Shown piece after piece: positions 54,420-61,771 of a stretch of 64,000 bases of DNA. The DNA lies in NCBI GenBank assembly GCA_040880065.1, contig JBBDJE010000059.1:1-64000 (forward strand), given 5' to 3'. Within the stretch, counting starts at the first letter, position 1; each line of letters opens with the position of its first letter. Below the pieces are notes generated by a model. It was not told the DNA's origin, ran no database searches, and saw only the letters and a list, made by a program, of their open reading frames with translations. The stretch is from Abyssibius sp040880065 (lineage in GTDB: Bacteria > Pseudomonadota > Alphaproteobacteria > Rhodobacterales > Rhodobacteraceae). The position numbers and the translations under genes were made by a program.

Positions 54420-54701
54420 ATGATCAAGTCAGAGCTGGTTCAGAAAATCGCCGACGAAAACCCGCATCTCTACCAGCGGGATGTCGAGCGGATCGTGACA
54501 ACCATTTTTGATACGATCATCGGCGCCATGGCCGAAGGTAACCGGGTTGAATTGCGTGGTTTCGGGGCCTTCTCTGTGAAAAAGCGCGATGCACGCCAGG
54601 GCCGAAACCCGCGCACCGGTGAATCGGTCGCGGTGGAAGAAAAGCACGTGCCGTTCTTCAAGGCAGGCAAGTTGTTGCGCGACCGGCTGAACGAATCCTG
54701 A
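54420..54701 (+). CDS. ihfB: integration host factor beta subunit
   Basis: 93 residues. MIKSELVQKIADENPHLYQRDVERIV and the DNA-clamp arm RGFGAFSVKKRDARQGRNPRTGE are characteristic of HU/IHF; the beta assignment rests on its ending and on its place after rpsA. With IhfA it bends DNA at promoters and recombination sites. lapA follows after 13 bases. Confidence 0.96.
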   Translation: MIKSELVQKIADENPHLYQRDVERIVTTIFDTIIGAMAEGNRVELRGFGAFSVKKRDARQGRNPRTGESVAVEEKHVPFFKAGKLLRDRLNES

Positions 54702-54714
54702 ACACAAAGGCCGA

Positions 54715-55059
54715 ATGAGTATGATTCGAATGATCCGCCTGGCCGTGCTTGGGCTTGTGCTATTGGGGCTTGTACTTTTGGCGCTGGCCAATCGCGGGTC
54801 GGTCGAAATTGCGCTTTTGCCCGCGGGCCTGCCCTTGGCCGATAGCCTGAAGATGACGGCGCCGTTGTTTTTGGTGGTCTTCGCAGCACTTGTTCTGGGC
54901 CTGCTGCTGGGTATGTTTTTTGAATATTTCCGCGAGCACAAGCAGCGCCGCGCCGCCAACCAGACGCGCCGCGAAGCGAACCAGCTGGCGGGCGAGGTAG
55001 AGCGCCTGAAGGCCGAGGGTGGCAAGGACGAGGATGACGTTCTTGCCCTGCTTAGATAG
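54715..55059 (+). CDS. lapA: LapA-domain (DUF1049) membrane protein
   Basis: 114 residues. Two membrane helices (about 7-26 and 47-68), a short periplasmic loop with NRGSVEIALLP, and a charged coiled coil (about 72-110). This is the LapA/YciS build; in E. coli LapA works with LapB in control of lipopolysaccharide synthesis. No lapB is beside it. The stop codon is immediately followed by the trpF start. Confidence 0.87.
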   Translation: MSMIRMIRLAVLGLVLLGLVLLALANRGSVEIALLPAGLPLADSLKMTAPLFLVVFAALVLGLLLGMFFEYFREHKQRRAANQTRREANQLAGEVERLKAEGGKDEDDVLALLR

Positions 55060-55692
55060 ATGAATGTCAAGATTTGCGGGCTGCGCGATGCCGCCAACCT
55101 GAGCGTGGCCATTGATGCGGGCGCGCGTTATGTCGGCTTTGTGTTCTTCGCAAAATCGCCGCGCCATGTAGACATAGCAGCCGCGCGCGCGCTGGCGCTG
55201 GCTGTCCCCGATGGTGTTGCCAAAGTGGCGCTGACCGTCAATGCCGATGACACCTATCTTGATGCGATCAATGCCGCCGTGCCGCTGGATATGCTCCAGC
55301 TTCACGGGCAAGAAAGCGTTGAGCGGGTGCTTGCACTGCGCCAACGCTATGGCCTGCCAATCATGAAGGCAGTGGGTGTTGCCGAGGAAAGCGACCTTGC
55401 CAGCCTGCAAGCTTACGGCGCGGTGGCCGACCAGCTTTTAGTTGATGCCAAGCCCCCCAAAGGCGCAACCCTTCCCGGAGGCAACGGTCTGGCCTTTGAC
55501 TGGCGGCTGATTGCCAACCGCCGCTGGCCGGTGCCATGGATGCTGGCGGGCGGGCTGACGGCTGAAAATGTGGGTGAGGCTATTCGGCTAACGGGTGCCA
55601 AGCAGGTCGATGTGTCGTCTGGCGTAGAAAGCACGGCGGGTGTGAAAGACCCTGCGCGCATTCGCGACTTCATCGTTGCAGCCTCGGCATGA
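55060..55692 (+). CDS. trpF: phosphoribosylanthranilate isomerase
   Basis: 210 residues, a single TIM barrel. MNVKICGLRD holds the catalytic cysteine (Cys6); YVGFVFFAKSPRHV, LDMLQLHGQES and MLAGGLTAENV are family motifs, with a catalytic Asp in the QLLVDAK strand. Third step of tryptophan synthesis. It starts right at the lapA stop and overlaps the acetyltransferase gene by four bases. Confidence 0.96.
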   Translation: MNVKICGLRDAANLSVAIDAGARYVGFVFFAKSPRHVDIAAARALALAVPDGVAKVALTVNADDTYLDAINAAVPLDMLQLHGQESVERVLALRQRYGLPIMKAVGVAEESDLASLQAYGAVADQLLVDAKPPKGATLPGGNGLAFDWRLIANRRWPVPWMLAGGLTAENVGEAIRLTGAKQVDVSSGVESTAGVKDPARIRDFIVAASA

Positions 55693-56129
55693 GCGTTTCC
55701 TTTCGCCCCGCCGTGCAGGCCGATGTGCCGGGTGTTGTGGCGCTTTTGGCTGACGATGATATTGGCGGTGCGCGCGAAACCGCGCCGCTCGCAGATTATA
55801 AGGCCGCCTTTGCGCGCATGGATGAACGTTGCCAGCTTATTGTCGGCGAGGCCGATGGCCAACTTGTCGCCTGCTATGACCTGATCATTCTTGACGGGCT
55901 TAACGCTTGCGGCCAACGCCGCGCACAGGTTGAAGGCGTGCGCGTTGCCTCGCATTTGCGCGGCCACGGCTTGGGGCGCAAGCTGATGGAGGATGCCATG
56001 GACCGTGCCCGCACCGTTGGCGCCGCGTTCATGGAGATGATGTCAAACGCTGCACGCCATGACACACATGCGTTTTATGAACGGCTTGGCTTTACCCGCA
56101 GCCATGTAGGCTTTAAACGCAAACTGTAG
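55689..56129 (+). CDS. GNAT-family N-acetyltransferase lodged between trpF and trpB
   Basis: 146 residues. VEGVRVASHLRGHGLGRKLMEDAM is the acetyl-CoA motif A, and ARHDTHAFYERLGF the family end. The ligand is unknown. It is coupled to trpF by a four-base overlap and is 21 bases before trpB, so it is read as part of the trp transcript without being a tryptophan enzyme. Confidence 0.9.
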   Translation: MSVSFRPAVQADVPGVVALLADDDIGGARETAPLADYKAAFARMDERCQLIVGEADGQLVACYDLIILDGLNACGQRRAQVEGVRVASHLRGHGLGRKLMEDAMDRARTVGAAFMEMMSNAARHDTHAFYERLGFTRSHVGFKRKL

Positions 56130-56150
56130 CATTCCACAAAAGGGCCGCAT

Positions 56151-57371
56151 ATGTCCGTTGATATCCTGAATTCCTTTCGCACCGGCCCCGATGAAAACGG
56201 GCGGTTTGGCCAGTTTGGCGGGCGGTTTGTTTCCGAAACGCTGATGCCGCTGATTCTGTCGCTCGAAGCCGAGTATGAGCGCGCCAAGACCGATGACAGT
56301 TTCTGGGCCGAGATGGACTTCATGTGGAAGCATTATGTTGGCCGCCCCAGCCCGCTTTACCACGCCCCGCGCCTGACCGAGCATTTGGGTGGCGCGAAGA
56401 TCTACCTCAAGCGTGACGAGTTGAACCATACCGGCGCGCATAAGATCAACAATGTGCTCGGGCAAATTCTGTTGGCCCGCCGCATGGGCAAATCGCGCAT
56501 TATTGCCGAAACGGGTGCAGGCCAGCATGGTGTGGCAACGGCTACGGTCTGCGCGCGCTACGGGTTGAAATGCGTGGTGTTCATGGGCGAAACCGATGTT
56601 GAGCGTCAGGCCCCCAACGTGTTTCGCATGAAACTTCTGGGCGCCGAGGTGGTGCCGGTTACCGCTGGCCGTGGCACGCTGAAAGATGCGATGAACGAGG
56701 CCCTGCGCGACTGGGTGACCAATGTGGCCGATACGTTTTATTGCATCGGCACGGTGGCGGGCCCGCACCCTTACCCCGCAATGGTGCGCGATTTTCAGGC
56801 GATTATCGGCAATGAAACCCGCGAGCAGATGATGCAAGCCGAAGGCCGCTTGCCTGACACTTTGGTTGCGGCCATTGGTGGTGGTTCTAACGCAATGGGG
56901 CTGTTTCATCCGTTTCTCGATGATAAATCGGTCAACCTTGTCGGGGTAGAGGCCGGCGGTCACGGTGTTGATGACCGCATGGAGCATTGCGCCAGCCTGA
57001 CAGGCGGGCGCCCCGGTGTGCTGCACGGCAACCGCACCTATCTGTTGCAAGATGCCGATGGGCAAATCCTTGAAGGCCATTCGATTTCCGCCGGGCTTGA
57101 CTACCCCGGCATTGGCCCCGAGCATAGCTGGCTGCACGATATGGGCCGCGCGCAATATGTGAGCGTTACCGATGACGAGGCGCTGGAAGCGTTTCAACTG
57201 TGTTGCGCGATAGAGGGAATCATCCCCGCATTAGAGCCTAGCCATGCCTTGGCACATGTCATCAAGCTCGCCCCGACCCTGCCAGCCGACCATTTGCTGG
57301 TGATGAATATGTGCGGGCGCGGTGATAAGGATATTTTCACCGTTGCCAAGGCGCTGGGCTTTAAAACCTAA
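56151..57371 (+). CDS. trpB: tryptophan synthase beta chain
   Basis: 406 residues. The PLP lysine is in ELNHTGAHKINN, followed by AETGAGQHGVATATVCA and the phosphate loop AIGGGSNAMG. It condenses indole with serine to form tryptophan. trpA does not follow within the window, so the alpha chain must be encoded elsewhere. Confidence 0.97.
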   Translation: MSVDILNSFRTGPDENGRFGQFGGRFVSETLMPLILSLEAEYERAKTDDSFWAEMDFMWKHYVGRPSPLYHAPRLTEHLGGAKIYLKRDELNHTGAHKINNVLGQILLARRMGKSRIIAETGAGQHGVATATVCARYGLKCVVFMGETDVERQAPNVFRMKLLGAEVVPVTAGRGTLKDAMNEALRDWVTNVADTFYCIGTVAGPHPYPAMVRDFQAIIGNETREQMMQAEGRLPDTLVAAIGGGSNAMGLFHPFLDDKSVNLVGVEAGGHGVDDRMEHCASLTGGRPGVLHGNRTYLLQDADGQILEGHSISAGLDYPGIGPEHSWLHDMGRAQYVSVTDDEALEAFQLCCAIEGIIPALEPSHALAHVIKLAPTLPADHLLVMNMCGRGDKDIFTVAKALGFKT

Positions 57372-57450
57372 GGTGTAAAACAGCTGCTACGCCTTAGAAC
57401 CAAGTGTTTAGGCGCAGCGAACCACGGGTTTAAGGCCGCGGTTTTACACC
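57372..57450 (+). repeat. three-arm foldable inverted-repeat element after trpB
   Basis: GGTGTAAAAC (57372-57381) and GTTTTACACC (57441-57450) are perfect complements and begin right after the trpB stop. Inside lie a second arm, GCTG-cta-CGCCT paired with AGGCG-CAGC (57383-57418), and a third, CCACGG with CCGCGG (57422-57441, one mismatch). Together they can fold into a three-way junction of about 79 bases. No T-run follows, so it does not look like an ordinary terminator. I do not recognise a known family. Confidence 0.6.
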
Positions 57451-57503
57451 CTGTGGTGCATAGGGAATGCTATGAGGAATATGTTTGTTTGAGCCATCGA
57501 AAC

Positions 57504-57515
57504 GGCGATATCGCC
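57504..57515. promoter_or_regulatory. 12-base perfect palindrome before the secreted-protein gene
   Basis: GGCGATATCGCC is a perfect palindrome 20 bases upstream of the start codon at 57535. It could be an operator for a dimeric regulator, for example the LuxR-type protein at 58079. Chance occurrence cannot be excluded. Confidence 0.4.
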
Positions 57516-57534
57516 TTAACACGAGGACAAGAAC

Positions 57535-58023
57535 ATGTACCGCAAACAGAACGCATTTATCATCGCTTTGACTGGCTTGGCGTTGGGCGTGAATGCCCAG
57601 ACCGCCATGGCCCAAAGCGCCAGTGTTGTCGGCCAAGGCAACTCAAGCTTCAGCGCCGGTGAAACCGTGGTCGCACAAAACCAGACCTATCTTGACGTGA
57701 TGGCCCAGCTTGAAGCCAGCGGCTATGAGGTGGTCGAGGTATCGCGCACCTGGCTTGGTCGTGTGAAGATCGAAGTTCGCAACCAGCTTCATCTGCGCGA
57801 AGTTGTCGTTTCCAACACTACCGGTGAAGTGATGAGCGACGTTATCGTCGTCGTTTACGCACAATCGGAAAATGGCCAGCCCGCTGTAGATGAAGAAGCG
57901 GCCGGCAATGACGGCGGCGTGGCCGTAGGTGTCGATATCAACCTTGGCGCTTCGGGTGGCTCGAATGACAGCAATACGGGCGGCTCGGCTACGGGCGGCG
58001 TTTCAATCTCGATCGGTAACTAA
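57535..58023 (+). CDS. secreted PepSY-like protein with Gly/Ser-rich tail
   Basis: 162 residues. A signal peptide (about 1-26, ending TAMAQ) leads to a short Ser/Gly stretch, then a domain of about 65 residues (MAQLEASGYEVVEVSRTWLG, VRNQLHLREVVVSNTTGEVMSDVIV) that has the size and strand pattern of a PepSY-type fold. The acidic, Gly/Ser/Asn-rich tail (120-162: ASGGSNDSNTGGSATGG) looks disordered or repeat-like. Function unknown; PepSY proteins often inhibit proteases or bind envelope partners. It is followed by a terminator and a membrane-bound LuxR-type gene. Confidence 0.7.
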   Translation: MYRKQNAFIIALTGLALGVNAQTAMAQSASVVGQGNSSFSAGETVVAQNQTYLDVMAQLEASGYEVVEVSRTWLGRVKIEVRNQLHLREVVVSNTTGEVMSDVIVVVYAQSENGQPAVDEEAAGNDGGVAVGVDINLGASGGSNDSNTGGSATGGVSISIGN

Positions 58024-58037
58024 GTGCATAGCGGCGT

Positions 58038-58062
58038 GGCCCGGAATTTTCCGGGCCATTTT
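58038..58062 (+). terminator. intrinsic terminator between the secreted protein and the LuxR-type gene
   Basis: GGCCCGG and CCGGGCC with an A-T rich loop form a seven- to eight-pair stem, followed by ATTTT. It lies 14 bases after the stop codon and ends 16 bases before the next start, so it probably acts as an attenuator that lets a minority of transcripts through. Confidence 0.82.
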
Positions 58063-58078
58063 GCATGAGGAGTTTACG

Positions 58079-58621
58079 ATGACGATATTTCGCCTACGCC
58101 GACGCACCATCTGGCTTTTGGCTATTTTGTTTGTTGTGCAGCTAATTTGCGCGGTGTTTTTTGTATCCGAGTTTGTGACCGAGGTTTTTGGTCTGCGCGA
58201 TTGGGCGCTGCCCTTCGAGTGGCGCGAGGTGCTTCAGGTTCTTGCCAGCCTTGGCCTCGTTTTCGGCTCTATTACCGGCGGGCTATTGTTGCGCCATGTG
58301 CTCAGGCAAATGCGCCGTGTCCAGCACCAGTTGCAGGCGGCCTCGGGTGAATTCCAGCTTATGCTGGATGATTGTCTTACCCGCTGGGCGCTTACCCCGG
58401 CCGAGCGCGATGTTGCGATTTTTGCCATCAAAGGCATGTCAAACGCCGAAATCGCAGCGCTGCGCAACAAAAGCGAGGCTACGATCAAGGCACAGCTCAA
58501 TGCCGTGTTTCGTAAGGCCGGTGTGAACGGGCGTGCGCAGCTCATCTCGTATTTCATTGAAGTTCTGATGAATACAAAACCGGGCACTTTGCGGGCGGCA
58601 GCGGCTGATCTTTCAACGTGA
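58079..58621 (+). CDS. membrane-anchored LuxR-type helix-turn-helix protein
   Basis: 180 residues. Two membrane helices (about 11-32 and 54-78) around a short loop, a brief coiled-coil linker (VLRQMRRVQHQLQAASGEFQ), then a LuxR-type DNA-binding domain: LTPAERDVAIFAIKGMSNAEIAALRNKSEATIKAQLNAVFRKAG. No receiver or ligand domain is seen. The build suggests a regulator that acts from the membrane or is released from it. GAGGAG upstream supports the start at 58079; the frame is open further upstream into the previous gene. Confidence 0.83.
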   Translation: MTIFRLRRRTIWLLAILFVVQLICAVFFVSEFVTEVFGLRDWALPFEWREVLQVLASLGLVFGSITGGLLLRHVLRQMRRVQHQLQAASGEFQLMLDDCLTRWALTPAERDVAIFAIKGMSNAEIAALRNKSEATIKAQLNAVFRKAGVNGRAQLISYFIEVLMNTKPGTLRAAAADLST

Positions 58622-58731
58622 AGCGACCGGCTTGCCTTACTTTTGGCGCGACATGGCCCTAGACATTGGTTCTATGCGGGGCTATTGCAACGCTTTGCGC
58701 GATGGCGCGGCAAAAGGCGCAGGAGGCCGGT

Positions 58732-59082
58732 ATGTCAGATTTTTCAGTAGGTGATATTGTGGTGCTGACGGCAGGCTCGCCGCGCATGAATGTCGAGGCC
58801 ATCGAGGGCACCAAGGTTTCGACCGTTTGGTGCCATGAAGGCCAGATCGGCCGCGATGCGTTTGATACAAAGCTGTTGAAAAAGTGGGAAATGCGCGAAG
58901 ATGGCGGCCAGCGTGGCGGTTTTGGCGGCGGTGGTGGCAAACCCTATCGCGGTGATCGTGAAGGCGGTGCGCGCAAGTTTGACGACAGGCCCCGCGACGA
59001 CAGGCCCCGCGACGACAAACCCCGTGGCAAAACCGGCTGGGATGGCAAACCGCGCGAGAACAAGTTCTTCCGCAAAGACTGA
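58732..59082 (+). CDS. DUF2158 (YodC-like) protein with Arg/Asp/Gly-rich tail
   Basis: 116 residues. The first 55 form the DUF2158 domain (FSVGDIVVLTAGSPRMNVEAI, STVWCHEGQIGRDAF). The tail (60-116) is low in complexity: a Gly-rich run, then three tandem copies of a five-residue DDRPR/DDKPR unit repeated at DNA level (58981-59025), then basic ends. Such tails bind RNA in other proteins; function here is unknown. AGGAGG at 58721-58726 fixes the start. Confidence 0.83.
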   Translation: MSDFSVGDIVVLTAGSPRMNVEAIEGTKVSTVWCHEGQIGRDAFDTKLLKKWEMREDGGQRGGFGGGGGKPYRGDREGGARKFDDRPRDDRPRDDKPRGKTGWDGKPRENKFFRKD

Positions 59083-59117
59083 CCGGCGCGCTATGGCGCG
59101 GCGGCTGGTGCCGAAAT

Positions 59118-60164
59118 CTAGCCAAACCACTTTACCCAGCGACCATGAAAATCGGCGCGGGCCAGCAGGCGGGTTTCGCCATCTGGCCATGTGCGCAGGG
59201 TTACGGCCGCGCCCTCATCGCTGCCATCAGCTTCCATGCGCAGCCATGCGAGCGGGGCTGCGGCTGTTGCGCGTGCGCCTGCACTTGCTATCAGCGCCTC
59301 GCCCGCCTTTTGGGCTGCGGCGGGCAGGTATTGCCACATGATCGTGTGGTAAACCACATGCAAGGCACCGGTGTGCGCCATGCTCAGGCGGGCGCGCAGA
59401 AAGTCCAGCGCATCCATGCGCGCGACTTTGGGCAGGGCGTGTTGGGTTTGCACGTCAATCGCGCCATCGGTTCGGGCCAGCCTGTCGGGCTGGTCGGCCC
59501 AAAGATAGGCGCGCAGGCGCAGCTTGTCGGCAGGGTCAGCCGCATCGAGCGGATTCAAATCGCAACCAGCACGCGCAATCACCCGCAACCCGTGGCGCGG
59601 CGGCGTAGGGCCGGCCCAGTCTGGCGTGAGCTGCACGGGGCTGTCGGCTGGCCCCCAAACCTGCCCGGCGATATGCAGCGCAAAAGAATCCCACCCCATA
59701 TTCAGCCCGCCCGATGCACCAATTTCGCTAATGACAAGGGGCAGGTCATAGTGGCGCGCAAGCAGGTGAAAACCCGGAACAAGCGCCGATGCGCGCCGCA
59801 CTTCGTTGGTTTGTGGCGGCGATTTGAGCCATTCAAGCAGGAAGGGCGCATGGCGCTCAAGCGCGCGGGAAATAGCGGCCCAAAGCGCGTCTTCATCGGC
59901 CACATGTGGCGGATAGGCGGCTTGTAAAGCCGAGTCGCGCCCTTGCAGCACCAAAGCGTGCAGCCCGCCCGCAAGGCGCAGCGGCACGGCATCGGCACGG
60001 TGCGAGGCATTGCCGGGCCAGTTGGCGAGATGATGCGCAATGGCGCCGCTCTCCCCTAGCCTGTTGGCCATCAGCGTGCAAAGCCGCGCCGTGAAGGGCG
60101 AGCCGAGATCGGCGCAATGTATGGCCTGCGCGCGGAACGCAGCCTGAAGGTCGCTCAGGCTCAT
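59118..60164 (-). CDS. DUF2332 family protein
   Basis: 348 residues. Features seen: DLGSPFTARLCTLMANRL near the start, ISEIGASGGLNMGWDSF and a long tail with HVVYHTIMWQYLP. The conserved EIGASGGLNL-like segment resembles a methyltransferase cofactor loop and is the hallmark of DUF2332, a family with no assigned role. It overlaps the end of pth by four bases on the same strand. Confidence 0.82.
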   Translation of the reverse strand: MSLSDLQAAFRAQAIHCADLGSPFTARLCTLMANRLGESGAIAHHLANWPGNASHRADAVPLRLAGGLHALVLQGRDSALQAAYPPHVADEDALWAAISRALERHAPFLLEWLKSPPQTNEVRRASALVPGFHLLARHYDLPLVISEIGASGGLNMGWDSFALHIAGQVWGPADSPVQLTPDWAGPTPPRHGLRVIARAGCDLNPLDAADPADKLRLRAYLWADQPDRLARTDGAIDVQTQHALPKVARMDALDFLRARLSMAHTGALHVVYHTIMWQYLPAAAQKAGEALIASAGARATAAAPLAWLRMEADGSDEGAAVTLRTWPDGETRLLARADFHGRWVKWFG

Positions 60165-60865
60165 TTGCTGAATTTTTCGAGCAACTGGCGCAATTTGCTC
60201 ACTGGCTGGGCCTTTGGTTCCGGTTCTGGTTCGGGCTTTGGTGCGGCGGGCTTTAGCGGCGCAATGGGGGCTTTTTCGGGTTTGTTGCTGCTGCGCGGCG
60301 GGCTTAGTCGCAATGCAACAGCGTTCAAAAAGCCCGGCCCGTCGCCATTGGCCAGCTTCACGGCCCCGTCGGACATGCCGCGCAAGAGGTCGTCCAGCCC
60401 CTCGGATTCAGCCTTGGCAAAATCGGTCAACACATAGCTGGACACTTGTGCCTTGTTGCCCGGATGACCAATGCCAATGCGCACACGGCTATACCCCTCG
60501 CCACATTGCGCATGGATAGAGCGCAGGCCGTTATGCCCGGCATGGCCGCCGCCGGATTTCAGGCGCAGCTTGCCCGGGGCGAGGTCAAGCTCGTCATGAA
60601 ACACCGTCAGCGCATCAATTTCGAGCTTGAAAAAACCGAGCGCCGGGGCGACCGACTGGCCGGAAAGGTTCATGAATGTTTCGGGTTTGAGCAGCGTTAT
60701 GCGCACGCCATCAAGCCGCCCGTCGCACACCTGCCCGTTAAACTTGCTGCGCCATGGCGAAAAGCCGTGATCGGCGGCAATACGGTCGAGCGCCATAAAG
60801 CCGATATTGTGCCGGTTTCTGGCATATTTAGCACCCGGATTCCCGAGCCCGACCCAAAGCTGCAT
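60161..60865 (-). CDS. pth: peptidyl-tRNA hydrolase
   Basis: 234 residues. MQLWVGLGNPGAKYARNRHNIGF holds Asn9 and the catalytic His19; FHDELDLAPGKLRLKSGGGHAGHNGL completes the active site. It recycles peptidyl-tRNA dropped by ribosomes. The last 45 residues or so (KPAAPKPEPEPEPKAQPV, then a basic helix) are an extension over the common length of 190-195. It is downstream of rplY, a widespread pairing. Confidence 0.95.
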   Translation of the reverse strand: MQLWVGLGNPGAKYARNRHNIGFMALDRIAADHGFSPWRSKFNGQVCDGRLDGVRITLLKPETFMNLSGQSVAPALGFFKLEIDALTVFHDELDLAPGKLRLKSGGGHAGHNGLRSIHAQCGEGYSRVRIGIGHPGNKAQVSSYVLTDFAKAESEGLDDLLRGMSDGAVKLANGDGPGFLNAVALRLSPPRSSNKPEKAPIAPLKPAAPKPEPEPEPKAQPVSKLRQLLEKFSK

Positions 60866-60903
60866 AGCGCCCCCTTTTGGCGCATATCTAGCATGGCGTT
60901 ATA

Positions 60904-60942
60904 CAAAAGAAAACGCGCCGCTGTCGGGCTGACAGCGGCGCG
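60904..60942 (-). terminator. intrinsic terminator of rplY
   Basis: On the minus strand CGCGCCGCTGTC, an AGCCC loop and GACAGCGGCGCG form a perfect 12-pair stem followed by TTTTCTTTT. It lies just after the rplY stop and before the pth start, so pth depends on read-through or its own promoter. Confidence 0.9.
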
Positions 60943-60963
60943 CTCAACGCGATTGCGCGGGTC

Positions 60964-61608
60964 TTATTCTTCCTTGGCTTCGGCCTCGGCTTCATCGGCC
61001 TCCGCCTCCGCCTCGTCATCGGCTTCGGCATCTGCGGAACGCAGGCTCGACGGTGAGCCGATATTCGCGATAACGAAGTCACGACCGGTGATCACCGATG
61101 TCGTGCCTTTGGGCAGTTCAATATCGGAGATGTGGATCACATCGCCAATTTGCGCTTCGGCCAGGTCCACGGTCAGGTGGTCGGGGATGTTGTTCGCCGT
61201 TACCTTGAGTTCAACCTCGTTACGCACAACAGTGAGCGTGCCGCCTTTTTTCAGGCCGGGGCAGGTTTCCTCGTTCTCGAACACAACCGGAATGAACAGG
61301 TTGATGCGCGATTTGTCCGACAGGCGCAGAAAGTCGACATGGGTCGGAAGGTCTTTGACAACATGGCGCTGAACGCCACGGCAAATGACTTTCTCTTTCT
61401 TGCCGTCGATGTTTACGGTCAGCAGGGTCGACAGGAATTTGCCTGCCTTCAGGCGCGTAAACAGCGCATTGAATGGGATATTGATGCTGACGGGGTCTTT
61501 GCCACCGCCATAGATGACGCCGGGCACGAGCCCTTCGCGGCGTGCAGTCCGAGCGGCCCCCTTGCCGCTGTTCTCACGCACCATCACGTCAATTGTGTTA
61601 TCGGTCAT
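60964..61608 (-). CDS. rplY: 50S ribosomal protein L25 (CTC family, long form)
   Basis: 214 residues from MTDNTIDVMVRENSGKGAARTARREGLVPGVIYGGGK, the 5S rRNA-binding domain. A second beta domain follows (PELGLKK-type; ELPKGTTSVI), and a very acidic Ala/Glu/Asp tail ends the protein (from about 190). This is the general stress protein CTC form. The ATG at 61608 has GGAG eight bases upstream; a TTG at 61620 is less likely. Confidence 0.95.
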   Translation of the reverse strand: MTDNTIDVMVRENSGKGAARTARREGLVPGVIYGGGKDPVSINIPFNALFTRLKAGKFLSTLLTVNIDGKKEKVICRGVQRHVVKDLPTHVDFLRLSDKSRINLFIPVVFENEETCPGLKKGGTLTVVRNEVELKVTANNIPDHLTVDLAEAQIGDVIHISDIELPKGTTSVITGRDFVIANIGSPSSLRSADAEADDEAEAEADEAEAEAKEE

Positions 61609-61771
61609 GTTCGTCTCCAAAAGTTAGCCCGCGTGATCCTCCAAGGGTGTAAGCATCGCGGAAGCGTGGCTAATAGTAGATTTATCGGCATATGACCAGC
61701 CAAAACCAATTGGTTTGGCTTGCCATTGGCGCAAAAACCGTAAAATTTGCTAACCGGAGCAGGAGAAGTTT

